A stretch of DNA of 64,000 nucleotides from contig OX442324.1 of assembly GCA_949358305.1 (NCBI GenBank), forward strand, positions 7,289,601 through 7,353,600. The letters are read 5' to 3'. Position numbers and translations under genes: made by a program. The notes under the pieces were generated by a model. It was not told where the DNA came from, did no database searches, and saw nothing but the letters and a program-made list of their open reading frames with translations. Positions 1 to 10,091 of this stretch are shown here, piece after piece. Numbering within the stretch: the stretch's first letter is position 1; every line of letters begins with the position of its first letter. This DNA is from Strigamia acuminata. Its lineage: Eukaryota; Arthropoda; Chilopoda; Geophilomorpha; Linotaeniidae.

Positions 1-98
1 ACATGTGTTGATTGAATTTGCAAGACAATCAACACTCGACCTCGAGACATAACACAATGCTAAACAGAAACGCGCCATTGCCGCACTAATTCGGAAAG

Positions 99-250
99 GT
101 GCGACGTATCACACCATATGACGGATCCAAAATCCCAACAGTTTACTACTTCCCGAAACCCGGAGTCCGCTTGCGCTCAAAACCCGACATTCAAAAATAT
201 TGCGACGCTGAAGGGATCCTATACGATGAAGACCTTTTCTTCTTTGGAAA
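99..250 (+). other. MBD-like segment at the N-terminal side of copia pol
   Basis: Residues 1-50 of the reading frame contain VYYF, then G-x-RLRSKPDIQKY, then LYDEDLFFF in that order and spacing. Methyl-CpG-binding domains (MeCP2/MBD2 type) have DVYYFSPSGKKFRSKPQLARYL followed by an LDPNDFDF-type strand. The FRSK arginine, which contacts methyl-CpG in the known family, is kept as LRSK; the DVYY aspartate is Thr here. The segment occupies the linker between integrase and reverse transcriptase. This is a by-eye resemblance and could be convergence in a short stretch. The 5' boundary is blurred by a stop codon at 87-89. Confidence 0.5.
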
Positions 251-1823
251 TATGGAGCATCAACTCCCACCGATGCCGAATCTTCCACCACCGCAACGAC
301 ATGTTGTTCATTTTTGCCGTCGAGAACCGGGTTCCTACGCAGAGGCTGTTAAGTTCCCGGATGCCCCCCAATGGCAGGAAGCCATAAATGAAGAACTGGG
401 GACATTCGAGAAGAGAGGAGTCTACGAGGAAGTTCCGAAGCCCGCAAATACCACGATTCTCGGCTGCAAGTGGATCTTTAAGTTAAAATCGGACGCATCG
501 GGCGAAATTACGAGATACCGCGCTCAGACTCTCGGCGTCGACTACGACGAGGTCTTCAGCCCGGTGGTGAACTTCGTATTAATCCGATTTTTCTTCTGTC
601 TCCTCGTGATTCTCCAAGGTTGGAAAGACGCACACCTTGATGTGAAGTGCGCTTACCTTTACGGGGAGCTCGAGCACCGTGTATACATGCGAATTCCCGC
701 CGGTGCCTACTGTTCGAACCCGGATAACGTCTGGCTTCTCGTTAAATCACTGTACGGTCTCCACCAATCTGGCCGTCAGTGGTACGAAAAGTTAGACGAA
801 ACGCTACGAGAACTCGGATTTCGTAAACTTCCCGCGTGTAATTGCGTGTATGTTTTCGGGACGTCGGCGGTGATGCTTGTCTACGTGGACGACATCGTTT
901 TGTTCTACTCGACTGACAACATCCTTGATCGCATCATCCGACTGATATCTTCGAAATTCGAGATCGTCAACCTCGGGCCAATTTCGAGATTACTTGGCGT
1001 CGACTTCATCAGATCCGCGGGAAGGGTGTTTATCATCCAACGTTCTTACATCGAAAAATTGTTAAAGAAATTCGAGATTACAGCGGATAAGATGATCAAA
1101 GTCCCCGTCACACCAGGAACGACCCTCAAGAAAGGCTCCACCGAGAACTTGCCCGATTTCCCATATCGATCATTAATCGGTTCTCTTCTTTTCCTGGCAT
1201 CTCGAACTCGACCCGACATCCAGTACTCCGTCATCGCGTTATCGCAATATAATAATTGCTATGACAAAACCCATATTCGCGCCCTTCTCCAGGTTCTCCG
1301 TTACGTCGCGAATACGGCCGACTACGCGATCGAATTATCCGGATGTATGACAAGCCAGTTATGGGCATACACCGACGCTTCTTGGGCCTCCGAAGTCGAA
1401 ACATCTCTTAGCTTCGGGGGATTCATAACCTACATCGGCAACGTCCCCATCGGATGGGCAGCCAAGAAGCAGTCTTCTGTTGCGTGCTCGACGATGGAAG
1501 CGGAATTCATCGCCCTCGTCGAGTGCGTAAAAGAGCTATACTGGCTTGATCACGTCTTCTCTCAACTCCCGTTTCTAAACCGCATGTCTTGACCTCTCGT
1601 CTATTCGGATGCTTTAGCGTCCATACAATTTACATCGAATGACGTAGAGAACGCGAAAACCAAACACATTCGCGTTAAATATCACTGGTTGCGGGAGTGG
1701 TATCTGGCAAAGTGCTTCGATTTACGGAAGGTCCCCGGTGAAACGAACGTAGCAGATATTTTCACCAAATGGCTCGGATCAGAGCGACTCCGAACACTCA
1801 CCGCGGGAATCTTCTGCCAGTAA
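99..1823 (+). pseudogene. Ty1/copia pol, C-terminal half (linker with MBD-like segment, reverse transcriptase, RNase H), decayed
   Basis: This is the reverse transcriptase and RNase H end of a copia-type polyprotein. It has the KWIFKLK entry motif near residue 124, LDVKCAYLYGEL near 180-191, the YVDD active site at 262-265, and an RNase H with TDAS at about 425 and the STMEAEF segment. The frame opens after a TAA at 87-89 and has no ATG; the first codon counted here is GTG. A TGA at 1590-1592 interrupts the RNase H, and the same frame then runs on with typical copia C-terminal residues (KTKHIRVKYHWLREW) to a TAA at 1821-1823. Close to base 525 about nine residues usual in copia RT, between RYRA and the GVDYDE motif, are missing. 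Integrase, protease and gag lie outside the window or are lost. Residues 1-50 are unusual and resemble a methyl-CpG-binding domain. Family certain; activity very unlikely. Confidence 0.9.
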
Positions 1824-2057
1824 CCGATGAAGACATCTTTATTTTTCCCATCGTTTTTCGGACAATCCTTTGTTATTTTCCCGGATTTGAGGTTTTATCG
1901 TGTAGTTAGATTGGGAATTCTGAGCTTAGTAAGTGATGTTAACGATAGTACCCGACACGATAATTCCGAAATTTTATTGTTTTCTTTTTCTGATTTGACA
2001 CCGAAAGATCCCGTGTTCTATTTAAGTTCTTAATTCTACTTCAACTCATTTTGAAGT

Positions 2058-2066
2058 ATGGAGGGG
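2058..2066 (+). other. Copia polypurine tract
   Basis: A purine run (ATGGAGGGG) lies just before the TGTTGG start of the presumed 3' LTR, where plus-strand priming occurs in LTR elements. Confidence 0.55.
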
Positions 2067-2068
2067 TT

Positions 2069-2640
2069 TGTTGGCGTGTTCTGCGCCGTTTACTTCAATA
2101 TGAGTTCTAACTTTATGTTTTAATTATGTTATTCGATATTTTATCCATTAATTGTTATATCTCGATGTATTATTTATATTCCGTACCGTAATTCTTATTT
2201 CCGATTGTATTTGGATGCATTGGCACAATGCGTTTCATTATTTGTCGTTATGTACACGGCACATTGCTATGCCTAGCAATTCGATTATAGTTTGATGTTA
2301 ATTATTAACGCCAGATGGCGTTTATGTGTTCATTACTCGTATTCAAAATGGCGTCACACACAGGCGTGTGTGAATTAGCTGCTTTCATCCTTTGTTTGGA
2401 CATTTATGTAAGTTATTATCGTTTCATTTAAACTTATTTTATCATTTTAAGCATTAGTTGTTTGGTTTACTGCACCTTAAGTGCATTTACGTGTGCACAT
2501 AAGCGACATTACGTCGCGCACTATTGAAAACGACAGGCGAACGTTCGCGCGGGTCGCACGACGCGGTTTTGCGCTTTTCAAAGCACGTTTCCTTCGGTAA
2601 TATACCGAATATTGCGCACTCCTCTGCTACACGTTCGACA
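2069..2640 (+). mobile_element. Copia 3' LTR (right boundary approximate)
   Basis: The stretch starts TGTTGGCGTG directly after a polypurine tract downstream of the copia RNase H, as expected of a copia 3' LTR. The right end is placed at a CA at 2639-2640 but is not proven because the 5' LTR is outside the window. A similar arrangement at about 10720-11125 ends with nearly the same CTCTGCTACAC motif. The stop codon of the minus-strand gene (2627-4058) falls inside this LTR end. Confidence 0.5.
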
Positions 2641-2715
2641 TCCACTTCGTGTACCCTTCCTTCATCAGGTCCAAGTTGCTTTGTTCTACTGGGATGACTA
2701 CCTGTGTGTGTGTGT

Positions 2716-2759
<44 letters not shown>

Positions 2760-4058
2760 GTGAATAAAAAATTAAAATAATCAATGAACGAACGAATAAA
2801 CCGAAACGTTTTTCTTTCACCTTCTTTTCTGCCTCGCCCTTTCGTCGTTTCGGTTGATCCGGGACACGTTGCGGCGCCGGGCGTTTCGGCGCCGGTAGTT
2901 TCGGTTCGTCGCATCCCCTTTGGTCGATGCTCGACCTTATCGTCGCGATCGGTACGTAAAATTTATGTTTCGTCCAAAGATGTTGCCTCAGGTCATCCGG
3001 CTGCGTGTCGCACAAAGGGCAGTCGGACGCGTGCTCCGTCGTCGAAAACAGTTCCTGTCGGGTAAAAAAACAAAAAAAAAAAAACATACGATTTGTTCAG
3101 CGACGACACCGAGCGACCGCGCGAGGAAACACATACGTACCTGGCAAAAGCCGTCGAATGTGCCGATGTGGCCGCGCAGCAATTGCCTGGCCGCCTCAAA
3201 GTCTCTGGCTACGGTGTGCACACTCCGCCAGTGATCGCCAATGTCCTTGAGTGGGCCAGCCGGTTTCCATCCGCCCCCATCGCCGTCGTCGCCGTCGCCG
3301 TCGCCGTCGTCGTCGTCGTAGGCGTAGTTCACGCGCTTCCTGAGGCACAGCCAACACATCCCCACCCTGCTGTGAACGGGCTTGTCCTGAACGAAGAAGA
3401 AGAAGAAGAAGAAGAAGAAAAAACGAGTGAATCGACGACACGGGCGGGCGCCGTTGCTCACCTTCGCAGAGTCGTAGGAGCCAAAGTCTGTTTGTTGCGA
3501 CAGCAACCCGCTGGGAGGGACTGGGAGCATCGCCTCGAGAGCCCCCAGTCTTTCGCCGTGGTTGGCGAGGTTCGACCTCAATTCTTCCAGTTCAACTTCC
3601 AGGGTGTTGATCTTGGCTTGCATGGCTTCAACCTCGCGCCCCGTTGCCCCGTCACCGCCGCTGTTGCCGTCGTTGGCTTCGTTGCCGCCGTTGCCGTTGT
3701 CGCCGCCATCGCCGTTGTTGCCATTGCCATTGTCGTTGTCGTCGTCGTTGTCGCTGTCGCTGTCGAGTCGTCTATCGAAAAACGAAAACGAATGTAAATG
3801 GTATCCCGCACGAACCCGGTCGCGCCGTGGTACTTACATTGGACGGGGTTTGCGCACACCTTCCAATCCGGACAACGTGCTCGGAAACGACTGGCTGGCG
3901 CCCGGGTCCGCGCTCTCGGTTCCCGCTGTTCCGTACGGCGACGACAAAACGTGCACCACCTCCTCGGCGCCCGTTTCCGCGTGGGTCTCCGTGACACCTC
4001 CGCCCTCGGGGTTCACTCCCGTCCGTTCTTCGCCCACTCCTCGTTGCTCGTCGTCCAT
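2627..4058 (-). CDS. Five-exon gene for an acidic protein with two zinc-finger-like motifs
   Basis: I do not recognise this gene. Exons (minus strand): 4058-3838, 3771-3462, 3386-3141, 3054-2821 and 2701-2627, giving 361 residues. Donors are GTAAGT, GTGAGC, GTACGT and GTGAAA; each acceptor is an AG after a pyrimidine tract; all phases match (2,0,0,0). Exon 1 is Gly/Glu-rich. Exon 2 has a Ser/Asp/Asn/Gly-rich acidic stretch followed by a short predicted coiled coil (MQAKINTLEVELEELRSNL). Exon 3 carries C-x2-C (CWLC) and, after an Asp/Gly-rich loop, H-x4-H (HWRSVH). Exon 4 has CPLC...HLWTKH, then a basic Lys/Arg/Pro stretch. The last exon adds 24 residues. The ATG at 4058 is the first in frame. 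Two zinc-finger-like motifs plus a basic tail suggest nucleic-acid binding, which is inference. The CDS ends inside the copia LTR end, so the last residues may be transposon-derived. Confidence 0.6.
2703..2757. repeat. (TG)n(AG)n microsatellite
   Basis: TG dinucleotides from 2703 to about 2716 are followed by an AG run to about 2756. On the minus strand it reads as a CT-rich then CA-rich run ending in CAG, and so forms the pyrimidine tract before the last exon of the minus-strand gene. Confidence 0.95.
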
Positions 4059-4099
4059 TTTCGTCAATCAATCGCCTACTTATAAACGAATTGGTCGTT

Positions 4100-5085
4100 T
4101 AATCAATTAATTGGTTAATTCATTAGACCGATTAACGGACGAACGGACGGACAAATAATAGCGCCGCGAGTAGTAACCACAAAACCAACGTTGAATATAG
4201 TCGTTTGATATCGACGGGGTTTCCCCCCTCCTCCGTGCTCACGCACGCTGTCCCGCATGGCACGCCGTTTTTATTCGCCCGTTCCGTTTCTTCTCTCGTT
4301 TGTTTGTTTTTTTTTTAAGAAATAATGCGATTGGATAGCCTTACTTACTCGTTTGTTCGTTTTTTTTTTGTTTGTTAGTTTGTTTTTCCCACTCTACGGA
4401 GTCCAACGAACCGATATATGTACGCGTGTGCGTCGCGAAGAAAGAGAAGGGCACAACAATGGCGGGAAAAAGCTTGATCCGCTGTTCACCTCGATGTCAC
4501 GGCGCTGCGACGCGACGCTCAGCGATGCGAATTAAAAAGAAAAAATGAAACAAAATAAAACAAAGTGAAACAATAAAATGAAACGAAACGAAACAAAATA
4601 AAATGAAACGAATAAACGATCGGCGTTTTGAATCGTGCCGCGTCATGTTGCCCGGTTGCGCCACCAGGTGCCCGCGCAGCGCTCGGCGCTCGGTGTTCGG
4701 TGTTCGGTGTTCGGCCCGTCCCGTGGACGGGGGAGGAGAAGAACGAAGCGGGGACTACGGGTTCGGGTAAGGCGCCTACGGCGTGGTCGATCGATTATAT
4801 TTTCTCGTTTTCTATTTATCTTCTCGTAAGAGTTGTAAAGGCGTATAAAGAATAAACAATTGGTGCGAGAAGTAAACGGTCTTTTTATTCGTGTACATTT
4901 GTAAAATTTGAAAATTTTTCTTAAAACTAAGCGTGAATAAACGAGCGAAAAAAATGAGGCGGGCTCGCGCGACGGGCGACGGGTCTGGTTGTCGCATTAG
5001 TCGGTCCTGGTCGAGGAGCAGTCTGTCTGTCCTTAACGGTCAAAATGAGAATGGCACCGAAGAGACTCCGTACATTATTCGATGT
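4100..5085. other. Upstream/intergenic stretch without a recognisable gene
   Basis: No convincing coding frame is seen. The stretch holds T-rich runs near 4300-4390 and A-rich GAAAC/AAAAT short repeats near 4530-4620. The first few hundred bases probably include the 5' UTR and promoter of the minus-strand gene starting at 4058. Confidence 0.5.
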
Positions 5086-5215
5086 GAAATCTGAAATCTG
5101 AAATCTGAAATCTGAAAAATCTGAAAAACCTGAAAAACCTGGGACTCGTGAAAACCCGAAATCTGAAAACCGATTGATTGGTCGGTCGATCGATCGATCG
5201 ATCGATCGGTGGACG
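5086..5215. repeat. Short tandem repeats (7-mer CTGAAAT type, then GATC repeats)
   Basis: A run of CTGAAAT-type heptamers at about 5086-5150 decays into CTGAAAAAC units. It is followed by GATC tetramers at about 5187-5207. Confidence 0.85.
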
Positions 5216-5279
5216 GTTGGCTGCCTGCCCCACCCACCCGCGACGATTGGCCCCACCGGCCGGCGGTGGCTCATTCTCG

Positions 5280-5825
5280 ACTTATTTATTTATTATTTTG
5301 ACCGGCCCGAAGGCCAGTCTGAGACCGAGAGAGCGAGGGAGGCCTTTAAAAAGGACGCCTATAAACATTGGAAGCGAGAACCCGGCTACCGCGCCGCTCG
5401 GCGGGTACTGGCGCCGCTCGACCGAGCGACGGGCCCGAGTTCCGCATTCGATCTGAAAGTGTCGGCAAAACCCATCGAACGTGTTCGGGAAGACTCCCGT
5501 CCACAACGACGGCGCGAGACCCCCGGAAGATGAAAATAAAATACGAAACGGCTGATTTTCTGTGAAATTTTTATTACGACGAGTTGCGACGAAGATAACC
5601 TAATTAACGGTTAAAGCACGAACCGCAAAGTCGGTTCCACGACCGGAGAATTAAAAATTTAATTGTATTTCTTTTTCGGGTAATATTTTTTTTTTTACTC
5701 CGTACCGATCGCCACGTCGGACACGAGTAGAATGCAGGCGACCGCACGCGCGCTGCGAGGATTGGACGGGCGAAGGGATGCCGACGCGGGACCTTATTTT
5801 TGGGGCGAGTTAGTCGTCGGGGCAG
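5280..5825. repeat. Diverged repeat unit, copy 1
   Basis: The unit starts with TTTA repeats, then a motif with CGAAGGCCAGTCTGAGACCG, then GTGTTCGGGAAGACTCCCGT, GAAAATAAAATACG, and a block ending TCGGTTCCACGACCGG. A trailing block (5698-5824) contains CGTACCGATCGCCAC. All blocks recur in the same order at 6357-6905 and most recur at 6975-7345. I could not assign it to a transposon family; no protein is encoded with confidence. Confidence 0.75.
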
Positions 5826-6356
5826 TAAAGTTAATGTTTGTTATTTTATATTTTTTTTTAAATTTTTTGTTTATAATTTTAATTATATTAAATGGATTAA
5901 TTAAAATTTTTTAAAAACAAATATAAAATAACAAACATTAACTTTACTGCTAAAAAAAATGAAAAAATAGAAGTAAAAATTTTCACCGACAACAGGATTT
6001 GAACCTGTGTGGAAAGATTCCTGATTCATTACCTTAACCACTGAGCCACCACAACACACTATTGTTGCTTCATGCAGGCAGTCATGTTGGTGAACAAAGT
6101 TGTGATGTCATATATCATGTGATATCAAATTACCTGGGTTCCAGAGTAAGGTTTGAACAGGCTAATCACCAAATGTAGTGCTACACTTGACCTTTTTACT
6201 CAAAATGGTGTTTCAACACACAGTAAGGAATCCTGTGTGTTGTTACTGTTTGTAACAATGTGAGAGAGAGGTGCATTTTAATATGAGAAAAATAGATTGT
6301 TTAGGTGATGTGAATGCTTTATTTACAAACAATTTTAACAATTGTGGATTACACAC
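5823..6356. mobile_element. Inserted element with a central hairpin and tRNA-like sequence
   Basis: This insertion interrupts repeat copy 1. Its first part (5825-5950) is an inverted repeat whose arms GCAGTAAAGTTAATGTTTG... pair across an AT-rich loop. It is followed by a minus-strand tRNA-Ser-like segment (5993-6055) with A- and B-box-like motifs (CTCAGTGGTTAAGG; GGTTCAAATCC). The same hairpin plus tRNA core occurs in the foldback elements at 15394-16245 and 45873-46898. The outer terminal inverted repeats of those copies are not seen here. Confidence 0.6.
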
Positions 6357-6905
6357 TCTTGCGGTCTCCTTGTGAGACCGAGACCGCTCTCGGAGACCCG
6401 TCGACAAAATCACTGGCTGGGGCGTGCATTGTACCGACGACCGATAAACAGATGGGTAAAAAAATACCAGTGGTCCGCACCGATCGTCGGGGCGTGAATG
6501 TCGGCCTCTCACATTGGTCTCGATCCGAAAGCACTCACGGGGTCAATCGAACGCACCATAGGCGACTCCCATCGACTACGACGGCGCAAGACCCTCGGGA
6601 GGTGAAAATAAAATACGAAACGGCTGATTTTCTATAAAATTTTTATTACAACGAAGTACGACGAAGATAACCTAATTAACGGTTAAAGCACGGACCGCAA
6701 AGTCGGTTCCACGACCGGAGAATTAAAATTTTTATCGTTTTTCCTTTTGCGTGTGATTTTTTTTTTTTTAACCCCGTACCGATCGCCACACCGGACACGA
6801 GTAGAATGCACGCGACCGCACGCGCTGCGAGGATTAGACGGACGAAGGACGCACGAAGGGATGCCGACGCGGGATTTTATTTTCGGGGCGAGTCGTCGGG
6901 GCTGC
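6357..6905. repeat. Diverged repeat unit, copy 2
   Basis: Contains the same ordered blocks as 5280-5825 (AGACCGAGACCG, the GAAAATAAAATACG block, GGTTCCACGACCGG, then CGTACCGATCGCCAC and GGATGCCGACGCGGGA). The 5' part is shortened. It is offset by about 1.07 kb from copy 1, which includes the 0.53-kb insertion. Confidence 0.75.
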
Positions 6906-6974
6906 CGCTGTCGCCGCCGTCGCTCAACGACCCCAGCCGCATCTATTCGCCGGGGAGGATACGTTCCATTTTCG

Positions 6975-7345
6975 GACTTATTTATTTATTTATTTATTTA
7001 TTTATTTTTTACCGTCCCGAAGGCCAGTCTGAGACCGTGGCGAAGCAAGGGTGCTTTCGTATCGGATACCGCGCCGCTCGACGGGTACTGGCGCCGCTCG
7101 GCCGAGCGGCGGGCCCGAGTTCCGCGCCCGATCTGAAAGCATTCGCGAAGCCCGTCGAACGTGTTCGGGAAGACTCCCGTCCACAACGACGACGCGAGAC
7201 CCTCGGAAGATGAAAATAAAATACGATACGGCCGATTTTCTATAAAATTTTTATCCCGATAAATCACGACGAAGATAATCCAATTAACCGTTAAAGCACG
7301 GGTCGCGGAGTCGATTCCACGATCGGGGAATCAAATTTCGACTGT
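6975..7345. repeat. Diverged repeat unit, copy 3, with a (TTTA)n start
   Basis: A TTTA microsatellite at 6979-7010 is followed by CGAAGGCCAGTCTGAGACCG, GTGTTCGGGAAGACTCCCGT and GAAAATAAAATACG, and by a diverged CGATTCCACGATCGG block. It lacks the trailing CGTACCGATCGCCAC block of copies 1 and 2. Confidence 0.75.
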
Positions 7346-7495
7346 CTGTCTTCCCCCGTTACCCGTTTTTTAATTCCGAGCGATGTCCGGCGCGCGCCCG
7401 TTCGCTCCCTCCCTCTACCCGGAATAGACAGACGTGAGAACGGAGCAAAATCTCTGACCTCAACCCGTCCCGCCGCTAGTTTATTTATTTTCGAC

Positions 7496-7526
<31 letters not shown>

Positions 7527-7700
7527 TCTATTTATTATTTTGTTTGTTTATTTAATTATTCTATTTCATTTTATTTTTTTAATGAATTATTATTATTATT
7601 GTTGTTTAGCTAGAAGTATGCTACGTCGCGTGTCATTATCGCCATTGTTATCACCGGGCGTCGCGTCGGTTCATTCGCCAAAATCAGACAGACGGACACA
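7346..7700. other. AT-rich leader region before the repeat-protein gene
   Basis: Contains a second (TTTA)n tract at about 7497-7530 and T-rich sequence. It probably includes the promoter and 5' UTR of the gene starting at 7701. No other feature was recognised. Confidence 0.45.
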
Positions 7701-8880
7701 ATGGACGCGACACGCGCTTCGCACACGAAGGTAAATTATTAAACCATTACTTGTAAAATGTTATTTTGTCAATTGGCCGCGTTCGCGTTTTGCGTGCGCA
7801 GAATGCACGAACTCACCGAGTTACTCGCGTAAACGTTAGCGTCGCCGTTGTTCTCGTCGCTAGACGAAACGACCAATTTGACGAATGGACGAACGAGTTT
7901 AACGAATTTGATAAAACTTAACGAGTGGACGAGATTAACGAATGAATGAATAAATAAAAAAAAATAAAGAAATAAATAGGCGGTTGTTTCGGGGCAATTC
8001 GTATAGTGCAACGAGTCGTGCGGTGAAACTATAGCGCCCCCCTCTCGCTCGTCCTTCGGTCTCTTTTCCTCACCTCCACCCCTTCTTCTTTCGGTTTTAC
8101 CGCGCTCGCGCTTCGATTTAATTCAATTTAATTTAATTTATTCCTTCTCTACAGATGCCGATCGAAAACGAGAGCGAGAGTGGGAGCGAGAACGAGGCGC
8201 TGACGCAGCTGCAGCCGCCGCAGTCGCAGCTACCGTCGCAACCACCGTCACCGGGGACGTCGGAGACGCCGAAGCAGCCACAGTCGCCGCAGTCGCAGCT
8301 ACCGTCGCAACCACCGTCACCGGGGACGTCGGAGACGCCGACGCAGCCACAGTCGCCGCAGTCGCAGCTACCGTCGCAACCACCGTCACCGGGGACGTCG
8401 GAGACGCCGACGCAGCCACAGTCGCCGCAGTCGCAGCTACCGTCGCAACCACCGTCACCGGGGACGTCGGAGACGCCGACGCAGCCACAGTCGCCGGAGA
8501 CGCAGCGAACGGTAAAGCGTCCCGGGGAAGCGGGCGATCCGGCGCCAACCAAAAAGGTATCCCGTCAAGATTGTCGTCGTTCATTCGTCTATTCATTCGC
8601 CTATTCCCCCTCCATTTTCCAGCCGCGTCAAGACGGAGAATCGTCGCCAGCGCGCGTCGTCGCCTCGTCGTCGAGCGACGCCGTCCCATCTACGTCGTCC
8701 GCCGCTCCCTTGTCGGGCGGGCTGGAGGCTCCGGCAAAGACAGTGGCGGAGGAGGGAGAGGGCGAAGAAGGAGGAGAGGGAGGAGAAGGAGAAGAAGAGG
8801 AAGAAGAAGAAGATGAAGAGGAAAAGGAGGAAGAGAGCGACGACCGAGACGTCGCCGATGGAGTCGAGTTGCTCCCGTAA
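7701..8880 (+). CDS. Three-exon gene: Pro/Gln/Ser tandem-repeat protein with acidic C-terminus
   Basis: Not recognised. The model is exon 1 at 7701-7730, exon 2 at 8155-8556 and exon 3 at 8623-8880, giving 229 residues. Introns are 424 bp and 66 bp with donors AAG|GTAAAT and AAG|GTATCC and acceptors TTCCTTCTCTACAG and CCCTCCATTTTCCAG; all junctions are phase 0. The 66-bp intron is itself open in frame, so a retained-intron form of 251 residues is possible. Exon 2 encodes a Ser/Glu-rich start and four copies of a 23-residue unit (QSQLPSQPPSPGTSETP...). Exon 3 is Ser-rich, then a run of Glu/Gly/Asp, ending DVADGVELLP. The protein would be disordered and low-complexity, with no catalytic domain. 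The start could instead be the ATG at 8155. Function unknown. Confidence 0.55.
8221..8496 (+). repeat. Coding minisatellite, four 69-bp units
   Basis: Units start with CAGTCGCAGCTACCGTCGCA at 8221, 8290, 8359 and 8428 (exactly 69 bp apart) and are nearly identical. The first differs by an AAG (Lys) for ACG (Thr) codon. The unit is a multiple of three, so copy-number change keeps the frame. Confidence 0.95.
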
Positions 8881-9860
8881 CGACCCCGTTAACGGCCTGT
8901 GCGGGCCGTTAACGGGCCGCCGACGGTCCCGTCACGATCCCGTAACGGCCCGCACGGGCCGTTAACGGGCCGCCGACGGTCCCGTAACGACCCCGTTAAC
9001 GGGCCGCCGACGGTCCCGTCACAACCCCGTAACGGCCCGTACAAGCCGTTGACGGGATCGCGACGGTCCCGTCACGATCCCGTAACGGCCCGCACGGGCC
9101 GCCGACGGTCCCGTCACGATCCCGTAACGGCCCGTACAGGCCGTTGACGGGATCGTGACGGTCCCGTCACGATCCCGTAACGGCCCGCACGGGCCGTTAA
9201 CGGGCCGTTAACGGCGTAAAACCAAAAACAGGATTCGAGATTAATGTCTATGAATGTTGTACCCGTTTTCACGTACGTGTTGTCGGTTGTTGATTTTTTC
9301 GATTTACGCCGTAACGGCCCGTTAACGGCCCGTTAACGGCCCGTCAACAGCCCGCATGGAGTCGTACGGGCCGTTAACGGGCCGCCGACGGTCCCGTCAC
9401 GATCCCGTAACGGCCTTCGTTCCCGGACTTCGGCTCGCCGACGGCCCGTACGACCTCATGCGGGCCGTTAACGGGCCGTTAACGGCCCGTTAACGGCGTA
9501 AAACCAAAAACAGGATTCGAGATTAATGTCTATGAATGTTGTACGCGTTTTCACGTACGTGTTGTCGGTTGTTGATTTTTTCGATTTACGCCGTAACGGC
9601 CCGTTAACGGCCCGTTAACGGCCCGTCAACGGCCCGTCAACGGCCCGCATGGGCCCGCACGGGCCGTTAACGGGCCGCCGACGGTCCCGTCACGATCCCG
9701 TAACGGCCCGCACGGGCCGTTAACGGGCCGCCGATGGTCCCGTCACGATCCCGTAACGGCCCGTACAAGCCGTTAACGGGCCGCCGACGGTCCCGTCACG
9801 ATCCCGTAACGGCCCGTCATGATCCCGTAACGGCCCGTTACGGCCCTTGGCCGTAACGGG
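8881..9860. repeat. GC-rich palindromic satellite with a 282-bp higher-order repeat
   Basis: The array begins right after the stop codon of the preceding gene. It is built from CCCGTTAACGGGCC-, CGCCGACGGTCCCGTCACGATC- and CCGTAACGGCCCGCACGGGCC-type blocks. Many are self-complementary: GGCCCGTTAACGGGCC equals its own reverse complement. A non-palindromic spacer (GGCGTAAAACCAAAAACAGG ... TTTTTTCGATTTACGCC) occurs at 9212 and again at 9494, showing a higher-order duplication of about 282 bp. The spacer includes the palindrome CACGTACGTG. Open frames here are by-products of repeat periodicity. Confidence 0.9.
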
Positions 9861-9894
9861 CTGAAAACGGGAAAACTGAGAGAGTCGGGTGCGA

Positions 9895-10090
9895 GACCAC
9901 GTGACCCGGAGTGTGGTTTTTGGGGGCGAGGGCCGTCCTCTGACCGCGCCGTGACGCGCCCCGAGTCGGATCAAGAGGCGACCCGGTCGGAAACCGAACC
10001 TCGGGGTTCCTCGAGGCGTGGTTTTTTGGGGACGGGGGGAGGGGGGGATCGGGTCGCGTGCTCCGACCGCGCCGCAACGCGCCGTGGGTC
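9895..10090. repeat. Two diverged G-rich tandem units
   Basis: Two units of about 120 bp share GTGGTTTTTGGGG-, CGACCCGGTCGG/GATCGGGTCGCG- and GACCGCGCCG(T/C)(G/A)ACGCGCC-type blocks. No coding potential was recognised. Confidence 0.6.
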
Positions 10091-10091
10091 G

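Noticed and set aside
2698-2820. Leu/Ser-repeat C-terminus from unspliced exon 4
   Set aside because: Comes from translating the microsatellite; a donor and acceptor in matching phase give a normal last exon.
3093-3797. Plus-strand 234-codon Val/Ala-rich frame
   Set aside because: Mirror of the Asp/Gly and GAC-repeat exons of the minus-strand gene, which has consistent splice signals.
8881-9860. Regularly spaced repeats resembling a CRISPR array
   Set aside because: Animal genome context, palindromic units without unique spacers and no cas genes.
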